From positions 1 through 58,703 of the forward strand of contig CAYFFO010000009.1 of the NCBI GenBank assembly GCA_964342485.1: a stretch of 58,703 nt of DNA. The letters run 5' to 3'. Shown here piece by piece: positions 25,445 to 34,864 of the stretch. Below the pieces are notes generated by a model. The model saw only the letters and a program-made list of their open reading frames with translations, made no database searches and was not told where the DNA came from. Source of the stretch: CAYFFO01 sp964342485. GTDB lineage: Bacteria; Chloroflexota; Dehalococcoidia; Lucifugimonadales; CAJWER01. Each line of letters opens with the position of its first letter. The stretch's first letter is position 1. The translations under genes were made by a program, and so were the position numbers.

Positions 25445-26314
25445 ATGATAGATAGTAATATGCAGAGCGCAGTTTTAGGACGAACTGGATTGTGTGTAAA
25501 GAGACTTGGATATGGAGCAGCGCACAGAAAGCCTCAATCTAAAGAAAATGCGAAGCTAATTCACCAAACGGCCTTAGATCTGGGAATAAATTTTATTGAT
25601 ACAGCAGATGATTATGGCAATAGTGAAGAACTGATTGGGGAATTCTTGTCACACAGAAGGTCTGAATATTTTCTAGCAACCAAATGTGGTGGTTCTGATA
25701 AGGGACATATTTGGACCAAACAAAACTGTATATTGACATTTGAAAATAGCTTAAAAAGATTAAAAACCGACGTCATAGATATTATGCAGCTACATAACCC
25801 ATCAGTAGATGAATGTGTATCAGGGAAATTAGTCGAAGCTTTACAGGAAATGAAACAAACAGGAAAAGTTCATTGGATAGGTGTTTCAACTAATTTGCCT
25901 GATTTAACAACCTATTTAGAATGGGATGTTTTTGATGTTTTCCAAATTCCGTATTCTCCGTTAGAAAGATTACATGAAGATTGGATAAGAAAAGTGGCAT
26001 CAAATGGAGTTGGGGTAATAATTAGAGGAGGAGCTGCTTTAGGGGAGCCTGGTATTGGTAAAGGAGAAAAGTTAAATTGGGACAATTTTAACAAATCAAA
26101 TTTAGATGATCTACGTGGTTTTGGCGAAAGTCGTACCTCTTTCGTGCTACGTTTAACGCTTACTCACCCTGATGCACATACTCTTATTGTAGGTACTACA
26201 AATCTCAAACACCTCAAAGAAAATGTAGAATCAGTACAACGTGGTCCTCTAGATGAGGATATATATCTGGAAGCGATGAAGCGGCTTGAAAAGCTTGGAG
26301 AGCGGCCTGTTTAG
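25445..26314 (+). CDS. Aldo/keto reductase
   Basis: The 289-residue protein has the AKR barrel start (VLGRTGLCVKRLGYGAA), the catalytic FIDTADDYGNSEELIG motif (Asp 52, Tyr 57), the lysine strand (YFLATKCGG) and the DIMQLHNPS histidine strand. Such enzymes reduce aldehydes and ketones or oxidise sugars with NAD(P)H. It has AGGTGG a few nt before the ATG. It lies 157 bp after the DUF4387 gene and may belong to the same pathway. A second, distinct AKR is encoded at 35729-36586. Confidence 0.9.
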   Translation: MIDSNMQSAVLGRTGLCVKRLGYGAAHRKPQSKENAKLIHQTALDLGINFIDTADDYGNSEELIGEFLSHRRSEYFLATKCGGSDKGHIWTKQNCILTFENSLKRLKTDVIDIMQLHNPSVDECVSGKLVEALQEMKQTGKVHWIGVSTNLPDLTTYLEWDVFDVFQIPYSPLERLHEDWIRKVASNGVGVIIRGGAALGEPGIGKGEKLNWDNFNKSNLDDLRGFGESRTSFVLRLTLTHPDAHTLIVGTTNLKHLKENVESVQRGPLDEDIYLEAMKRLEKLGERPV

Positions 26315-26411
26315 CCTAAGAAATAGGATATGAGTATACAAAATCCTCGAATAATTTGATTAAAAAGCATATGTATTTGTTTTATCGAGCTAGTTATTTA
26401 TCTTGGATAAG

Positions 26412-28889
26412 TCACGATAGGACAATGTTAATCAATTTATTGGGGATATAAATTATTTTTTCTGTTTTCATATTTTGAATGTGTTGTTTTATTCTCTGAC
26501 TTGATAAAGCTAACTCTTTAGCTTTATCTTCAGATATATCCCTTTCGATCTCTAGCTTGTCGCGTAATTTCCCATTAACCTGGACTATCATAGTAATAAT
26601 ATCGCTTGTCACTAAATTAGGATCCCATTCGGGTAGCTTTTGAGAATGAATACTAAAATGATGACCAGTTTTTTCCCATAATTCTTCACTTATGTGTGGA
26701 GCAAAAGGAGCGAGAAGCAATAATAAAGTTTCTATAGCCTGATCCCATGTTTTTGGATCTATTCCTTTTAATACAGATACCTTGTTGAGACTATTTGTAA
26801 ATTCCATCAAAGTTGCGAGAGCAGTATTAAATTTAAATCGTTCAAGATCTTCAGTTACCTTTTTGGTAGTCTTGTGGATTGATCGAGTTAAATCTCTATT
26901 TAGATCTTCCTTTAAGGTATGGGATGTTAATATTTCCATGTTTTTATGCGAAATTTCCCAAATCCTATTCATCCAACGAGATATCCCGTTTAACCCAGTT
27001 TTGCTCCAATCGCCTCCCTGTTCCCATGGACCTAGGAACATGAGATAACATCTAACGGTATCGGCACCAACGGTATTAACATATTCGTCCGGTGCTACTA
27101 CATTTCCTCTAGACTTACTCATTTTCTGATGATCGGCGATGATATGACCTTGATTGAATAATTTAGTAAAAGGTTCGTCAATTTCAATTAGCCTAAGATC
27201 CCTCATGGCTTTTGTAAAAAACCTCGCATATAACAAATGCATAACTGCATGTTCAGCTCCACCAGTATATTGGCCAACAGGGTTCCAATCATGGACTGCT
27301 TTCTTATCGAAAGGTCCCTTATCATAATTAGGGTTTGCAAAGCGCAGTTGATACCAGGATGAATCTACAAAAGTATCCATTGTGTCAGTCTCTCGCTCTG
27401 CTTGTTTACCGCATTTAGAGCAGATGGTATTAATAAAACTATCGAGTCGCTTTAATGGAGATTCGCCTGTTGGTAGAAATTCAGCATTCTCTGGAAGTAG
27501 AACAGGGAGTTCGGTTTCTGGTACTGGTACAGTTCCACAATCTTTGCAGTAGATTATAGGAATTGGGGTGCCCCAGTATCTCTGTCTTGATATAAGCCAA
27601 TCTCTAATTCGATAGTTAATAGACCTTTTCCCCCAACCTTTTTTTTCGATAAAATCAGCTATTGAATCTTTCGCTGAAAGACTAGGTTGACCACTAAATG
27701 AACCTGAATTGACCTGTTTACCTGGATCCGTATATGCCGCATCAAATTCTTTGCCATCCCAGTTTTCAGGAGCGATAACAATATCTATTGGGAGATCGTT
27801 ATTTTTAGCAAAATCAAAATCTCTTTGGTCATGTGCCGGTACAGCCATCACCACTCCGGTTCCGTATGTTAGTAAAACATAATCCGCGATAAAAATGGGT
27901 ACTCTCTTCCCGTTTATTGGATTAATACAGTACGACCCTGTGAAAACACCGGTTTTTTCTTTGTCAGTTGATAGTCTCTCTATTTCAGTCTGTTGACGTG
28001 CCTGTTCTACATAATTATTTACTTCAATTCGCCTGTCAGACGTGGTTAATGAAGGCACTAAGTCATGTTCAGGGGCAATTACAACAAATGTAACTCCAAA
28101 TATTGTGTCAATTCTAGTAGTGAAAGTTATTAGTTCTTTCTGCTCTAATTCGTATTCGGATATGTCAAACTTAATTTCGACTCCTTCACTTTTACCAATC
28201 CAATTAGATTGCATTATGTTAATTTTGTCGGGCCAGTCCAATTTAGAATGGTCGAGAAGCTCTTCAGCATAGTCTGTTATTCTAAAGAACCATTGGTTCA
28301 GATTTTTTCTAGTAACCAAGTCATCGCATCTTTCACATCGTCCTTCAATGACCTGTTCATTAGCTAAAACAGTGTTATCTGTTGGACACCAATTTGCTGG
28401 AGCAAATTGTCTATATGCTAAGCCTGATTCGAAAAATTTTAGAAATATCCATTGATTCCATTTATAATATTCAGGAAGGGACGTATTGATTTCTCTCGAC
28501 CAGTCATAAATATTCCCCATAGATCGGAGTTGTTTTCTCATATTCTGGATATTATTCTTAGTACGAATTGCAGGGTGTATACCATCTTTAATAGCTGCAT
28601 TTTCAGCTGGTAATCCAAAAGCATCAAAACCCATTGGATGGAGTACGTTAAAACCTTGCATCCTTTTGAATCTCGCATGAGTGTCTGAAGGTGCCATAGC
28701 GTACCAATGGCCAATATGTAAATCACCAGAGGGATATGGATACATAGTTAATTCGAATAATTTCTCTTTTTGGTCGGTATCGTCAACTATATATATACCC
28801 TCATCTTCCCATTTTGATTGCCATTTCTTTTCAATTTGAGTTGGTTGGTATGTGGAATAATTGTCGATATTATTTTCTTGCCCTGCCAT
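26412..28889 (-). CDS. leuS: Leucyl-tRNA synthetase
   Basis: The 825-residue class Ia synthetase has HIGH at residues 58-61 (PSGDLHIGHWYAM), the CP1 editing domain (TTRIDTIFGVTFVV, YGTGVVMAVPAHDQRD), a KMSKS loop (QKMSKSRGNVV, about 590) and the C-terminal anticodon-binding region ending with the VQVNGKLRDK motif. The length is that of a normal bacterial LeuRS. A GAAGGA site precedes the ATG. I looked for a T-box leader in the 265 bp upstream and saw none. It charges tRNA-Leu in the cytoplasm. Confidence 0.97.
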   Translation of the reverse strand: MAGQENNIDNYSTYQPTQIEKKWQSKWEDEGIYIVDDTDQKEKLFELTMYPYPSGDLHIGHWYAMAPSDTHARFKRMQGFNVLHPMGFDAFGLPAENAAIKDGIHPAIRTKNNIQNMRKQLRSMGNIYDWSREINTSLPEYYKWNQWIFLKFFESGLAYRQFAPANWCPTDNTVLANEQVIEGRCERCDDLVTRKNLNQWFFRITDYAEELLDHSKLDWPDKINIMQSNWIGKSEGVEIKFDISEYELEQKELITFTTRIDTIFGVTFVVIAPEHDLVPSLTTSDRRIEVNNYVEQARQQTEIERLSTDKEKTGVFTGSYCINPINGKRVPIFIADYVLLTYGTGVVMAVPAHDQRDFDFAKNNDLPIDIVIAPENWDGKEFDAAYTDPGKQVNSGSFSGQPSLSAKDSIADFIEKKGWGKRSINYRIRDWLISRQRYWGTPIPIIYCKDCGTVPVPETELPVLLPENAEFLPTGESPLKRLDSFINTICSKCGKQAERETDTMDTFVDSSWYQLRFANPNYDKGPFDKKAVHDWNPVGQYTGGAEHAVMHLLYARFFTKAMRDLRLIEIDEPFTKLFNQGHIIADHQKMSKSRGNVVAPDEYVNTVGADTVRCYLMFLGPWEQGGDWSKTGLNGISRWMNRIWEISHKNMEILTSHTLKEDLNRDLTRSIHKTTKKVTEDLERFKFNTALATLMEFTNSLNKVSVLKGIDPKTWDQAIETLLLLLAPFAPHISEELWEKTGHHFSIHSQKLPEWDPNLVTSDIITMIVQVNGKLRDKLEIERDISEDKAKELALSSQRIKQHIQNMKTEKIIYIPNKLINIVLS

Positions 28890-29154
28890 ACTTGTATCCT
28901 TCTATATATAAATTACGAATGTTCTACGATGAAAAACATCCCTAATATGTAGCAGCAGGTAAAATTTTCCGCCTGATGCTAATATATTTCTTATTGGTTA
29001 TAACGAACCGTAGCATGCAAAAATAGCTGGGTCAATCGATTTACAAACAGGTTTAAAATTACATTTGAATCTATAGTTATTTTATAGATAAGAAAATCGT
29101 TTGTCGTCTCAACCATGTTGATAAAGAAAAGTAATTCTGTATAAGGAAACGTGA

Positions 29155-29553
29155 ATGTCGGAAAAGGTTTTTACAATTGAGGAAGCTCAAGAACACATTT
29201 CTTGGTTGATCAATGAAATAGAATCAATAATTCCCAAACGAAATTCAATTCGCGATTTGCAACGACAAATTGATGAACTGGTATCTCGAATGGCAGGTAA
29301 CGGTGGACAAAATTCTCACAATAAACTTGAAGAATTTCAAAAAGAATTGAACAAGGTATCCCAAGATATCAAAAAGGTGGTATCAGCCATAAGCAAAAGA
29401 GGTATTTTAATAAAAGGTATAGATCCATTTCTTGTAGATTTCCCTCATAAAATGGACGCGAGATTGGTGTACTTATGTTGGACAGAAGGAGAAACTTCAA
29501 TAAAGTTTTGGCACGAGATTGACATAGGCTTTCAGGGAAGACAGACTCTATAG
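29155..29553 (+). CDS. DUF2203 protein
   Basis: The 132-residue protein has the DUF2203 pattern: FTIEEAQEHISWLINEIE, a helical middle, then SKRGILIKGIDPFLVDFPHKMDARLVYLCW and EISIKFWHEIDIGFQGRQ-like end segments (here ETSIKFWHEIDIGFQGR). The function is not established. A candidate promoter (TTGATA 29118-29123, TATAAG 29140-29145, 16-bp spacer) would start transcription nearly at the ATG. The gene's end overlaps the end of the convergent 29548-30654 gene by 6 bp. Confidence 0.88.
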   Translation: MSEKVFTIEEAQEHISWLINEIESIIPKRNSIRDLQRQIDELVSRMAGNGGQNSHNKLEEFQKELNKVSQDIKKVVSAISKRGILIKGIDPFLVDFPHKMDARLVYLCWTEGETSIKFWHEIDIGFQGRQTL

Positions 29554-30654
29554 ATTAACGGATATATTGATATTATGATGACCTGTTGCACCGTCTGGAT
29601 ATACCGCGCTTACAATAGGGGTCTGGATAACACCATCTAAGTCTCTAGCTCGGACAGATATAGTCATGTCACCGGTTACAGTAGGAGTGTAGTTGGTTTC
29701 CCAATTAATCCATGTGAAAGGTGATAGAGGCCTGCTCATAAGGTCAACTGGATCCCACTTTTCACCTCCATCGTAACTAAGTTCCACCATTGAAATCCCT
29801 CTATCTCCAGAGTAAGCTATTCCTGAAACAGCTATATCTTTGAGTTTGTGAGTTGAGTTATGGATTGGAGTAATAATCTTTGACATAGTCTTGATAATAG
29901 GATAATTCGTTCGTCCTCGACTTTCCCAGTATCCTAGAAAATGTTCATCGATCGCATGTATTTTTGTAAGCCATTTAACGCTTTTATAGCCATAAAATCC
30001 TGGAATTAACAATCTCAAAGGGAAACCGTGTTCTCTAGTTAATGGTTCAGAATTCATTTCGTAAACCAAAAAAGCATCACCATCCATAGCTCTACTGAAA
30101 GATATAGAGTTGTTAAAGCCGTCATCTGCTTCAAATAAAATATTCTTGGTTTCATTTACAATTCCAGATTCCTCCAGAATATGATTTAAGGATATCCCTT
30201 TCCATCTGGCATTCCCAATTAGGTTTCCTCCAATTGGATTACCGATACATTCGAGCGTTACGAATTCTTCAGAAGATTGGAAACCAATTATATCTTGGTA
30301 ATTTAGTGATAATTGCCTGTCAACCATGCCATCTACAGTAAGTTTCCATTCATTCATGGTTATATCTGGAACAGTTTCATCCTTAGAAACTTTATAAAAT
30401 TCTTCAGTAGGTGTAATTTGTGTAATTAATTTACGTTTTGATTGAGTGCTACCATCTTTTACTTTAGGATTACTTAGCCCAAATTTAAGAGCTATCGCTA
30501 ATAGTCCTGCCACGAACGCTAAACTAAAAAAACGAGTGATAAATGTCCTGCGAGATATATTTGGTTCACTATCCAATTTGAAGAAACGGAGCAATTTTGT
30601 TTTGCCAAACAAATAGAGAACGTATTTCGCAGCTGTTTTTAATCGCATATACAT
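29548..30654 (-). CDS. Sulfite-oxidase-family molybdopterin protein, Tat-exported
   Basis: The 368-residue protein has a twin-arginine signal (SRRTFITRFFSLAFVAGLLAI, about residues 34-54) after an unusually long basic N-terminus. A Moco domain follows with the cysteine ligand in FVTLECIGNPIGG, then GFPLRLLIPGFYGYKSVKWL and a C-terminal dimerisation-like domain (ISMVELSYDGGEKWDPV). This matches the sulfite oxidase/nitrate reductase superfamily with its Ig-like domain. No heme domain or cytochrome gene is adjacent, so the electron acceptor is unknown. It may oxidise sulfite or another small molecule outside the membrane. Confidence 0.88.
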   Translation of the reverse strand: MYMRLKTAAKYVLYLFGKTKLLRFFKLDSEPNISRRTFITRFFSLAFVAGLLAIALKFGLSNPKVKDGSTQSKRKLITQITPTEEFYKVSKDETVPDITMNEWKLTVDGMVDRQLSLNYQDIIGFQSSEEFVTLECIGNPIGGNLIGNARWKGISLNHILEESGIVNETKNILFEADDGFNNSISFSRAMDGDAFLVYEMNSEPLTREHGFPLRLLIPGFYGYKSVKWLTKIHAIDEHFLGYWESRGRTNYPIIKTMSKIITPIHNSTHKLKDIAVSGIAYSGDRGISMVELSYDGGEKWDPVDLMSRPLSPFTWINWETNYTPTVTGDMTISVRARDLDGVIQTPIVSAVYPDGATGHHNINISVNL

Positions 30655-30830
30655 TGATTCTAGATATCTATTAAGAATTGCGATCCCTCTATTTTACAGG
30701 TCAAAACCCTTTGAAATACGATCTAACCGATTACTAAATCAATGACCTGAATAAGCATGTAAATACCATTAAAATCCGATGTTTTATATTCATCTATAGT
30801 CAGTTTTGAGACTCATAATTCTATAAGGTT

Positions 30831-31973
30831 TTATAGCAGTGCTGGGCTGTTATCATTATTAATTGGATTACCTCTTCTCCAATCTATTGGTGGGTATTTG
30901 AGTAAAGCATCTTCGTCAATATCTAAACCCCAGCCTGGAGTTTCAGGAATTTCTAAATGCCCATCTACAGGAATCCATGGATTTTTCACGAACTCACTCC
31001 ATCGGCCTTTATCATGTGGTTTGTATTCTAATATTAGAAAATTGTTTATAGATGCAGCGAAATGGACATTTATTGCCCCCGCGAGTGGCCCCATCGGATT
31101 GTGGGGTGCAACTGCTATATTATATCCTTCAGCAATGGCTGCGATCTTTTTCATCTCTAACAGTCCTCCGCAAATACATACGTCAGGCTGAATTATATCC
31201 GCAGCATCGGACCTTATAAGGTCATTGAATTGAAATTTTGTGAAGAGGGCTTCACCAGTAGCAATTGGTATAGGTGATAACTTTTTTACCCAACTCATTT
31301 CACGAATATTTTCAGGTCTGATGGCTTCTTCAAAAAACATTGGTCGGAATTTTGATATAGCTTTGGCTAGCTCTACAGCTTTACGTGGTTCAAAGATTTT
31401 TGCATGCACGTCAATACCTATGTCAATATCCTCACCTACAGATTGTCTAACTGTCCCAAGAAATTTTGGCCCGTCTTCGATAACTCTGTTCCATGGTAGT
31501 AGATGGTTGTCAGGTGGAAATGGGCTCATTTTTAGGGAGGTATATCCGTATTGTTTGATTAAATGTTTTGCCAATTCAGATGCTTCTTTTGGTGATTTAC
31601 CTGAACAACCCTGATAAACGCGGACTCTGTCTCGCATTTTTCCGCCTAGCAGTTTATAAACCGGTAACCCTAGATCTTTTGCGGAGATATCCCATAAAGT
31701 GTGTTCAATCCCACTTATCGCGGCAAGACCAATGGATCCAGGAGGAAATCGTAATCCTTGATATATGGTGGCCCATAGTCGCTCAATGTCTCTTGGATCT
31801 TCACCAATAATCCAGTGTTTCAAGTGGTCTATCGTGGATGAAACTGCTTGATCAGGTCCAACACTAAATGCTTCACCCCAGCCAGTGATACCTTTATCAG
31901 TTTTCGTTTTTACAAATATTATATTTCTGCCCCCACCATCTACAATATGGCAAGAAATATCTATTATTTTCAT
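30831..31973 (-). CDS. Enolase-superfamily dehydratase (galactonate-dehydratase-like), copy 1
   Basis: The 380-residue protein is of the mandelate racemase/muconate lactonising family. It shows the N-terminal cap (IISCHIVDGGGRN-like start), SGIEHTLWDISAKDLGLPVY, a KMSP strand, metal ligands in DIGIDVHAK, FFEEAIRPEN and ATGEALF, QPDVCICGG, and the acid-base histidine in VAPHNPMGPL. These features point to the galactonate-dehydratase-like branch that dehydrates sugar acids. Its neighbour at 32011-33153 is a paralogue of identical length. The substrate is unknown. Confidence 0.9.
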   Translation of the reverse strand: MKIIDISCHIVDGGGRNIIFVKTKTDKGITGWGEAFSVGPDQAVSSTIDHLKHWIIGEDPRDIERLWATIYQGLRFPPGSIGLAAISGIEHTLWDISAKDLGLPVYKLLGGKMRDRVRVYQGCSGKSPKEASELAKHLIKQYGYTSLKMSPFPPDNHLLPWNRVIEDGPKFLGTVRQSVGEDIDIGIDVHAKIFEPRKAVELAKAISKFRPMFFEEAIRPENIREMSWVKKLSPIPIATGEALFTKFQFNDLIRSDAADIIQPDVCICGGLLEMKKIAAIAEGYNIAVAPHNPMGPLAGAINVHFAASINNFLILEYKPHDKGRWSEFVKNPWIPVDGHLEIPETPGWGLDIDEDALLKYPPIDWRRGNPINNDNSPALL

Positions 31974-32010
31974 AAATGTTTTACCTGATTTTTACAAATC
32001 GAATTCATTG

Positions 32011-33153
32011 CTAAATATACCCGGGACTAGAATCGCTGTTTTTAGGAAAACCGCGGTTCCATGTAATTGGAGGGTTTTTATGAATCGCTTCAAAATTTAA
32101 TTCCATTCCTAAACCCGGTTTTGTAGGTAAGGGCATATAACCGTTCACAGGCTGCCAGGGATTATTGACGAATTGGAATTCATTTTTCTTAAGATGCTCC
32201 CCCCAGTATTCTAAAATCAGGAAGTTAGGAGTTGAAGCCGCAAAGTGTGTTGATACTGCTGTAGATATTGACCCCAACGGATTGTGTGGTGCGATTGAAA
32301 CGTAATTTGCCTCTGCAAGGGCAGCTATCTTCTTGGCCTCTGACAGGCCACCACCAGAACACAAATCAGGCTGGATAATGTCGACTCCAGAATTATCAAT
32401 AAGGGAAACAAATTGATTTAGGCTGAATAAATTCTCGCCTGTAGCAACTGGAATATTAATTCCGTCTCTGATTTTATTAAATGAAGGAAAATGTTCTGGC
32501 CTGACCGGTTCTTCGATAAACATCAATCGAAAGGGTTCAAGAACTGCTGCAAGTTCTTTAGCACGAAAAGGTTCAGCGAGAGTCGCATGGATATCTACAC
32601 CAATGTCAATGTCTATACCTACAGCATCTCGTAGTGCGCTCAGTCTGTTTTCAGCGTGTTTTAATACAGAAGCCCATGGCAATGTTCTCCAGTTTGAAGA
32701 ATAAGGACTGGTTTTTAGGGCTGTGTATCCTTGTTCAATCAATCTTATTCCATTTTCAGCCAGTTTTTCAGGATTATCTCCATGCGCCCCATGGTATAGC
32801 CGTACCTTGTCTCTGTGTTTACCTCCTAGGAGCATATAAACTGGCACTCCAAGTGTTTTACCCATTATGTCCCAAAGAGCATGGTCTATACCTGATAGTG
32901 CAGCCCAGCCGACAGATCCCAAAGGGAAACGCATGGAATTACGGGCCCGTCTCAACAACCATTCAATCCTCGATGGGTCTTGGCCAATAAACCAAGGTTT
33001 GATGGAGTGGATCATACCAAGAACACTTTCGTCTGGACCAACGGTATAAGGTTCCCCGACACCAACTATTGATTCGTCGGTCAATATCTGTAAAAAGATA
33101 TTGTTCCGTTTTCCATCAGAACAGTGGAATGTCTCAATTTCTGTGATTTTCAC
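32011..33153 (-). CDS. Enolase-superfamily dehydratase, copy 2
   Basis: The 380-residue protein is colinear with the product at 30831-31973, roughly half identical by eye. It shows SGIDHALWDIMGKTLGVPVY, KTSP, GVDIHATL, MFIEEPVRPEH, VATGENLFSL, QPDLCSGGG and APHNPLGSI, so metal and histidine positions are kept. The start is GTG. The lysine strand (KTSP against KMSP) and the loop after the last metal ligand differ between the copies, so they may act on different epimers or on different steps. It is probably co-transcribed with copy 1, 37 bp downstream. Confidence 0.9.
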   Translation of the reverse strand: MKITEIETFHCSDGKRNNIFLQILTDESIVGVGEPYTVGPDESVLGMIHSIKPWFIGQDPSRIEWLLRRARNSMRFPLGSVGWAALSGIDHALWDIMGKTLGVPVYMLLGGKHRDKVRLYHGAHGDNPEKLAENGIRLIEQGYTALKTSPYSSNWRTLPWASVLKHAENRLSALRDAVGIDIDIGVDIHATLAEPFRAKELAAVLEPFRLMFIEEPVRPEHFPSFNKIRDGINIPVATGENLFSLNQFVSLIDNSGVDIIQPDLCSGGGLSEAKKIAALAEANYVSIAPHNPLGSISTAVSTHFAASTPNFLILEYWGEHLKKNEFQFVNNPWQPVNGYMPLPTKPGLGMELNFEAIHKNPPITWNRGFPKNSDSSPGYI

Positions 33154-33203
33154 AATATATTCCAGGATATTTGTTGAATATTATTCAGCCAAATTTATTC
33201 AAA

Positions 33204-33629
33204 CTAATCATCAAAATTTCTATATAATCCACTTTCCAGTTGAGTTAAATAATTATCAATGCCTGAAGCTTCGCCAGATGCAACCAAAGTGAAACCATGT
33301 TCTCCTTTTACTTTAAGGTCGTTTGGACGTGCCAAGACTACACCTGCTGCCATTCTATCGCTAAGAGCTATATTCATTTTCCATGTCAGGACCAAATTTT
33401 CGACTGGGAGATTTGAGGTTTGAAAAACTAACTCATAGTATTTGAGGCGCCTTTTCAATACAACCGATGAAGCAATCCAAGATTGAGCCCCACCAGGAGT
33501 GGAATCAAAGTTTAATTCCACTTCACTAGTTTTGCGATCAATTGAAAAAGATGCTTGGTGGGATTCCTTGTCTCCCGGCATTTGTATACTACCATTCAGT
33601 TCAATCGATGACCTGGTTGTTGTAGTCAT
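33204..33629 (-). CDS. Unknown 141-residue protein in the sugar-acid region
   Basis: I do not recognise a family. The protein is beta-rich by eye (SSIELNGSIQMP, KTSEVELNFDSTPGG, LKYYELVFQTSNL, NLVLTWKMNIAL), with no signal peptide, membrane helix or cysteine cluster. It may be a small beta-sandwich or jelly-roll. AGGAG lies 11 nt before the ATG. It sits between enolase copy 2 (50 bp downstream) and the mutarotase-like gene (about 95 bp upstream), all on the minus strand, so it probably belongs to the same catabolic unit. Confidence 0.65.
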   Translation of the reverse strand: MTTTTRSSIELNGSIQMPGDKESHQASFSIDRKTSEVELNFDSTPGGAQSWIASSVVLKRRLKYYELVFQTSNLPVENLVLTWKMNIALSDRMAAGVVLARPNDLKVKGEHGFTLVASGEASGIDNYLTQLESGLYRNFDD

Positions 33630-33724
33630 TTAGTAACTTTCTCCTGATGCTGATGATTTCTTCTCATTCTACGATCTACAGTAATTGGCATGACTAAAAA
33701 TCGCAAGCACTTTGTTAGTCAAGA

Positions 33725-34810
33725 TTAGTTCTTTCTTTTTACATTTCCACCAGGTGATATCTGAGTGACAGGGCTTGATCCTGTATAAACTACTGCTGTA
33801 TTGAAAGCTTCTATTTTTTGACCGGCATTCATTTTTAGCGCTGTTCCATTTTCTATAGCCTGAGCCAGTCCTTGATTAGTGTAACTGGTAAATGGTTCTA
33901 AACCAAGATTGTATGTTCTTCCATACCAAGGGTATCCAAATCCTCCTCCAAATGACTGCCAGTACCAAAGATATGGGAATATATCTAAAGGGTATGATAC
34001 TCCTAAACCAACGCCTTTCTCCTTATCAGTTATTGCATACCAACCTTCTGGCATATCCTTTATATAAGACATGTCGTATGTTCGGGCGGCTTTCGGAGGT
34101 ATGATTCGTGAATCAACTCTATTTCCTGCTAAATTCTGATTCCAGGGCCAGGGACCTTCAAATCCCTCTTTCAAAGTATTGTTGGGGTGAAAGATATCTG
34201 GATGGTTTACGATTGTGCCACCTGGAAGATCGATCACACAATTTTCATTTAGAAAAGGTTCGCCTATCGCTATGTGTTCACCCCATACCACGTGTGCTTC
34301 TTCTTCTCCTTCATTGATAATCGTTTGTGTAGTTTTTAGAACAGGAGACAATGAGTCTAGAGTGATAGATTTTTCAAAGTAGAAAGGAGTTCTATATGTA
34401 CGGACGGAGCACTTAAGAGTTACAGTCTCAGGAGAATCTACGACTATCTGCGAGTCCCACGGGATTGTGTTAACTTCAGCATGTAGACCCATTTGAACGT
34501 CACCATATTGAGAAGGGAATCCTCCACCAGGAAGGACTGTTTGCCAACCTCCCTCATATTGATCTAACCATAATTCTGTTCCTGAACCGGTAGTCGGTAC
34601 GAATTGTTTTGGGTCTCTTACACCCCATGGAGATCTCCATACGAAATCTGTATCTGACGGCTTATGCAAAAATTCATAAATATCTGCACCTTTATCAATA
34701 AGTACAACTACACGTAAAATCTCATTCTCGATTATTGCAGTCTTATGTCCTCGGTAAGTCCATGAATCAGAAATTCTACATCCGTAGTTACGTTCTATAC
34801 GATAATGCAT
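33725..34810 (-). CDS. Aldose-1-epimerase/mutarotase-like protein
   Basis: The 361-residue protein has a galactose-mutarotase-type beta-supersandwich pattern: ENEILRVVVLIDKGADIYEF at the N-terminus, the EGGWQTVLPGGG loop, LHAEVNTIPWDSQIV, EKSITLDSLSPVLKTTQTI, and GEHIAIGEPFL where a catalytic His could lie. This is like the DUF4432/aldose epimerase group. Such enzymes interconvert sugar anomers or bind uncommon sugars. GGAG is present upstream of the ATG. It lies beside sugar-acid dehydratase genes, supporting a role in sugar catabolism. Confidence 0.75.
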   Translation of the reverse strand: MHYRIERNYGCRISDSWTYRGHKTAIIENEILRVVVLIDKGADIYEFLHKPSDTDFVWRSPWGVRDPKQFVPTTGSGTELWLDQYEGGWQTVLPGGGFPSQYGDVQMGLHAEVNTIPWDSQIVVDSPETVTLKCSVRTYRTPFYFEKSITLDSLSPVLKTTQTIINEGEEEAHVVWGEHIAIGEPFLNENCVIDLPGGTIVNHPDIFHPNNTLKEGFEGPWPWNQNLAGNRVDSRIIPPKAARTYDMSYIKDMPEGWYAITDKEKGVGLGVSYPLDIFPYLWYWQSFGGGFGYPWYGRTYNLGLEPFTSYTNQGLAQAIENGTALKMNAGQKIEAFNTAVVYTGSSPVTQISPGGNVKRKN

Positions 34811-34864
34811 AAAATTGTCTCCAATCTTTCAAATTAATATTTCGAAAAATATAATGGAAGTTAA

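Noticed and set aside
28890..29154. Possible T-box leader for leuS
   Set aside because: I found no T-box consensus, specifier stem or terminator on the minus strand upstream of the leuS start.
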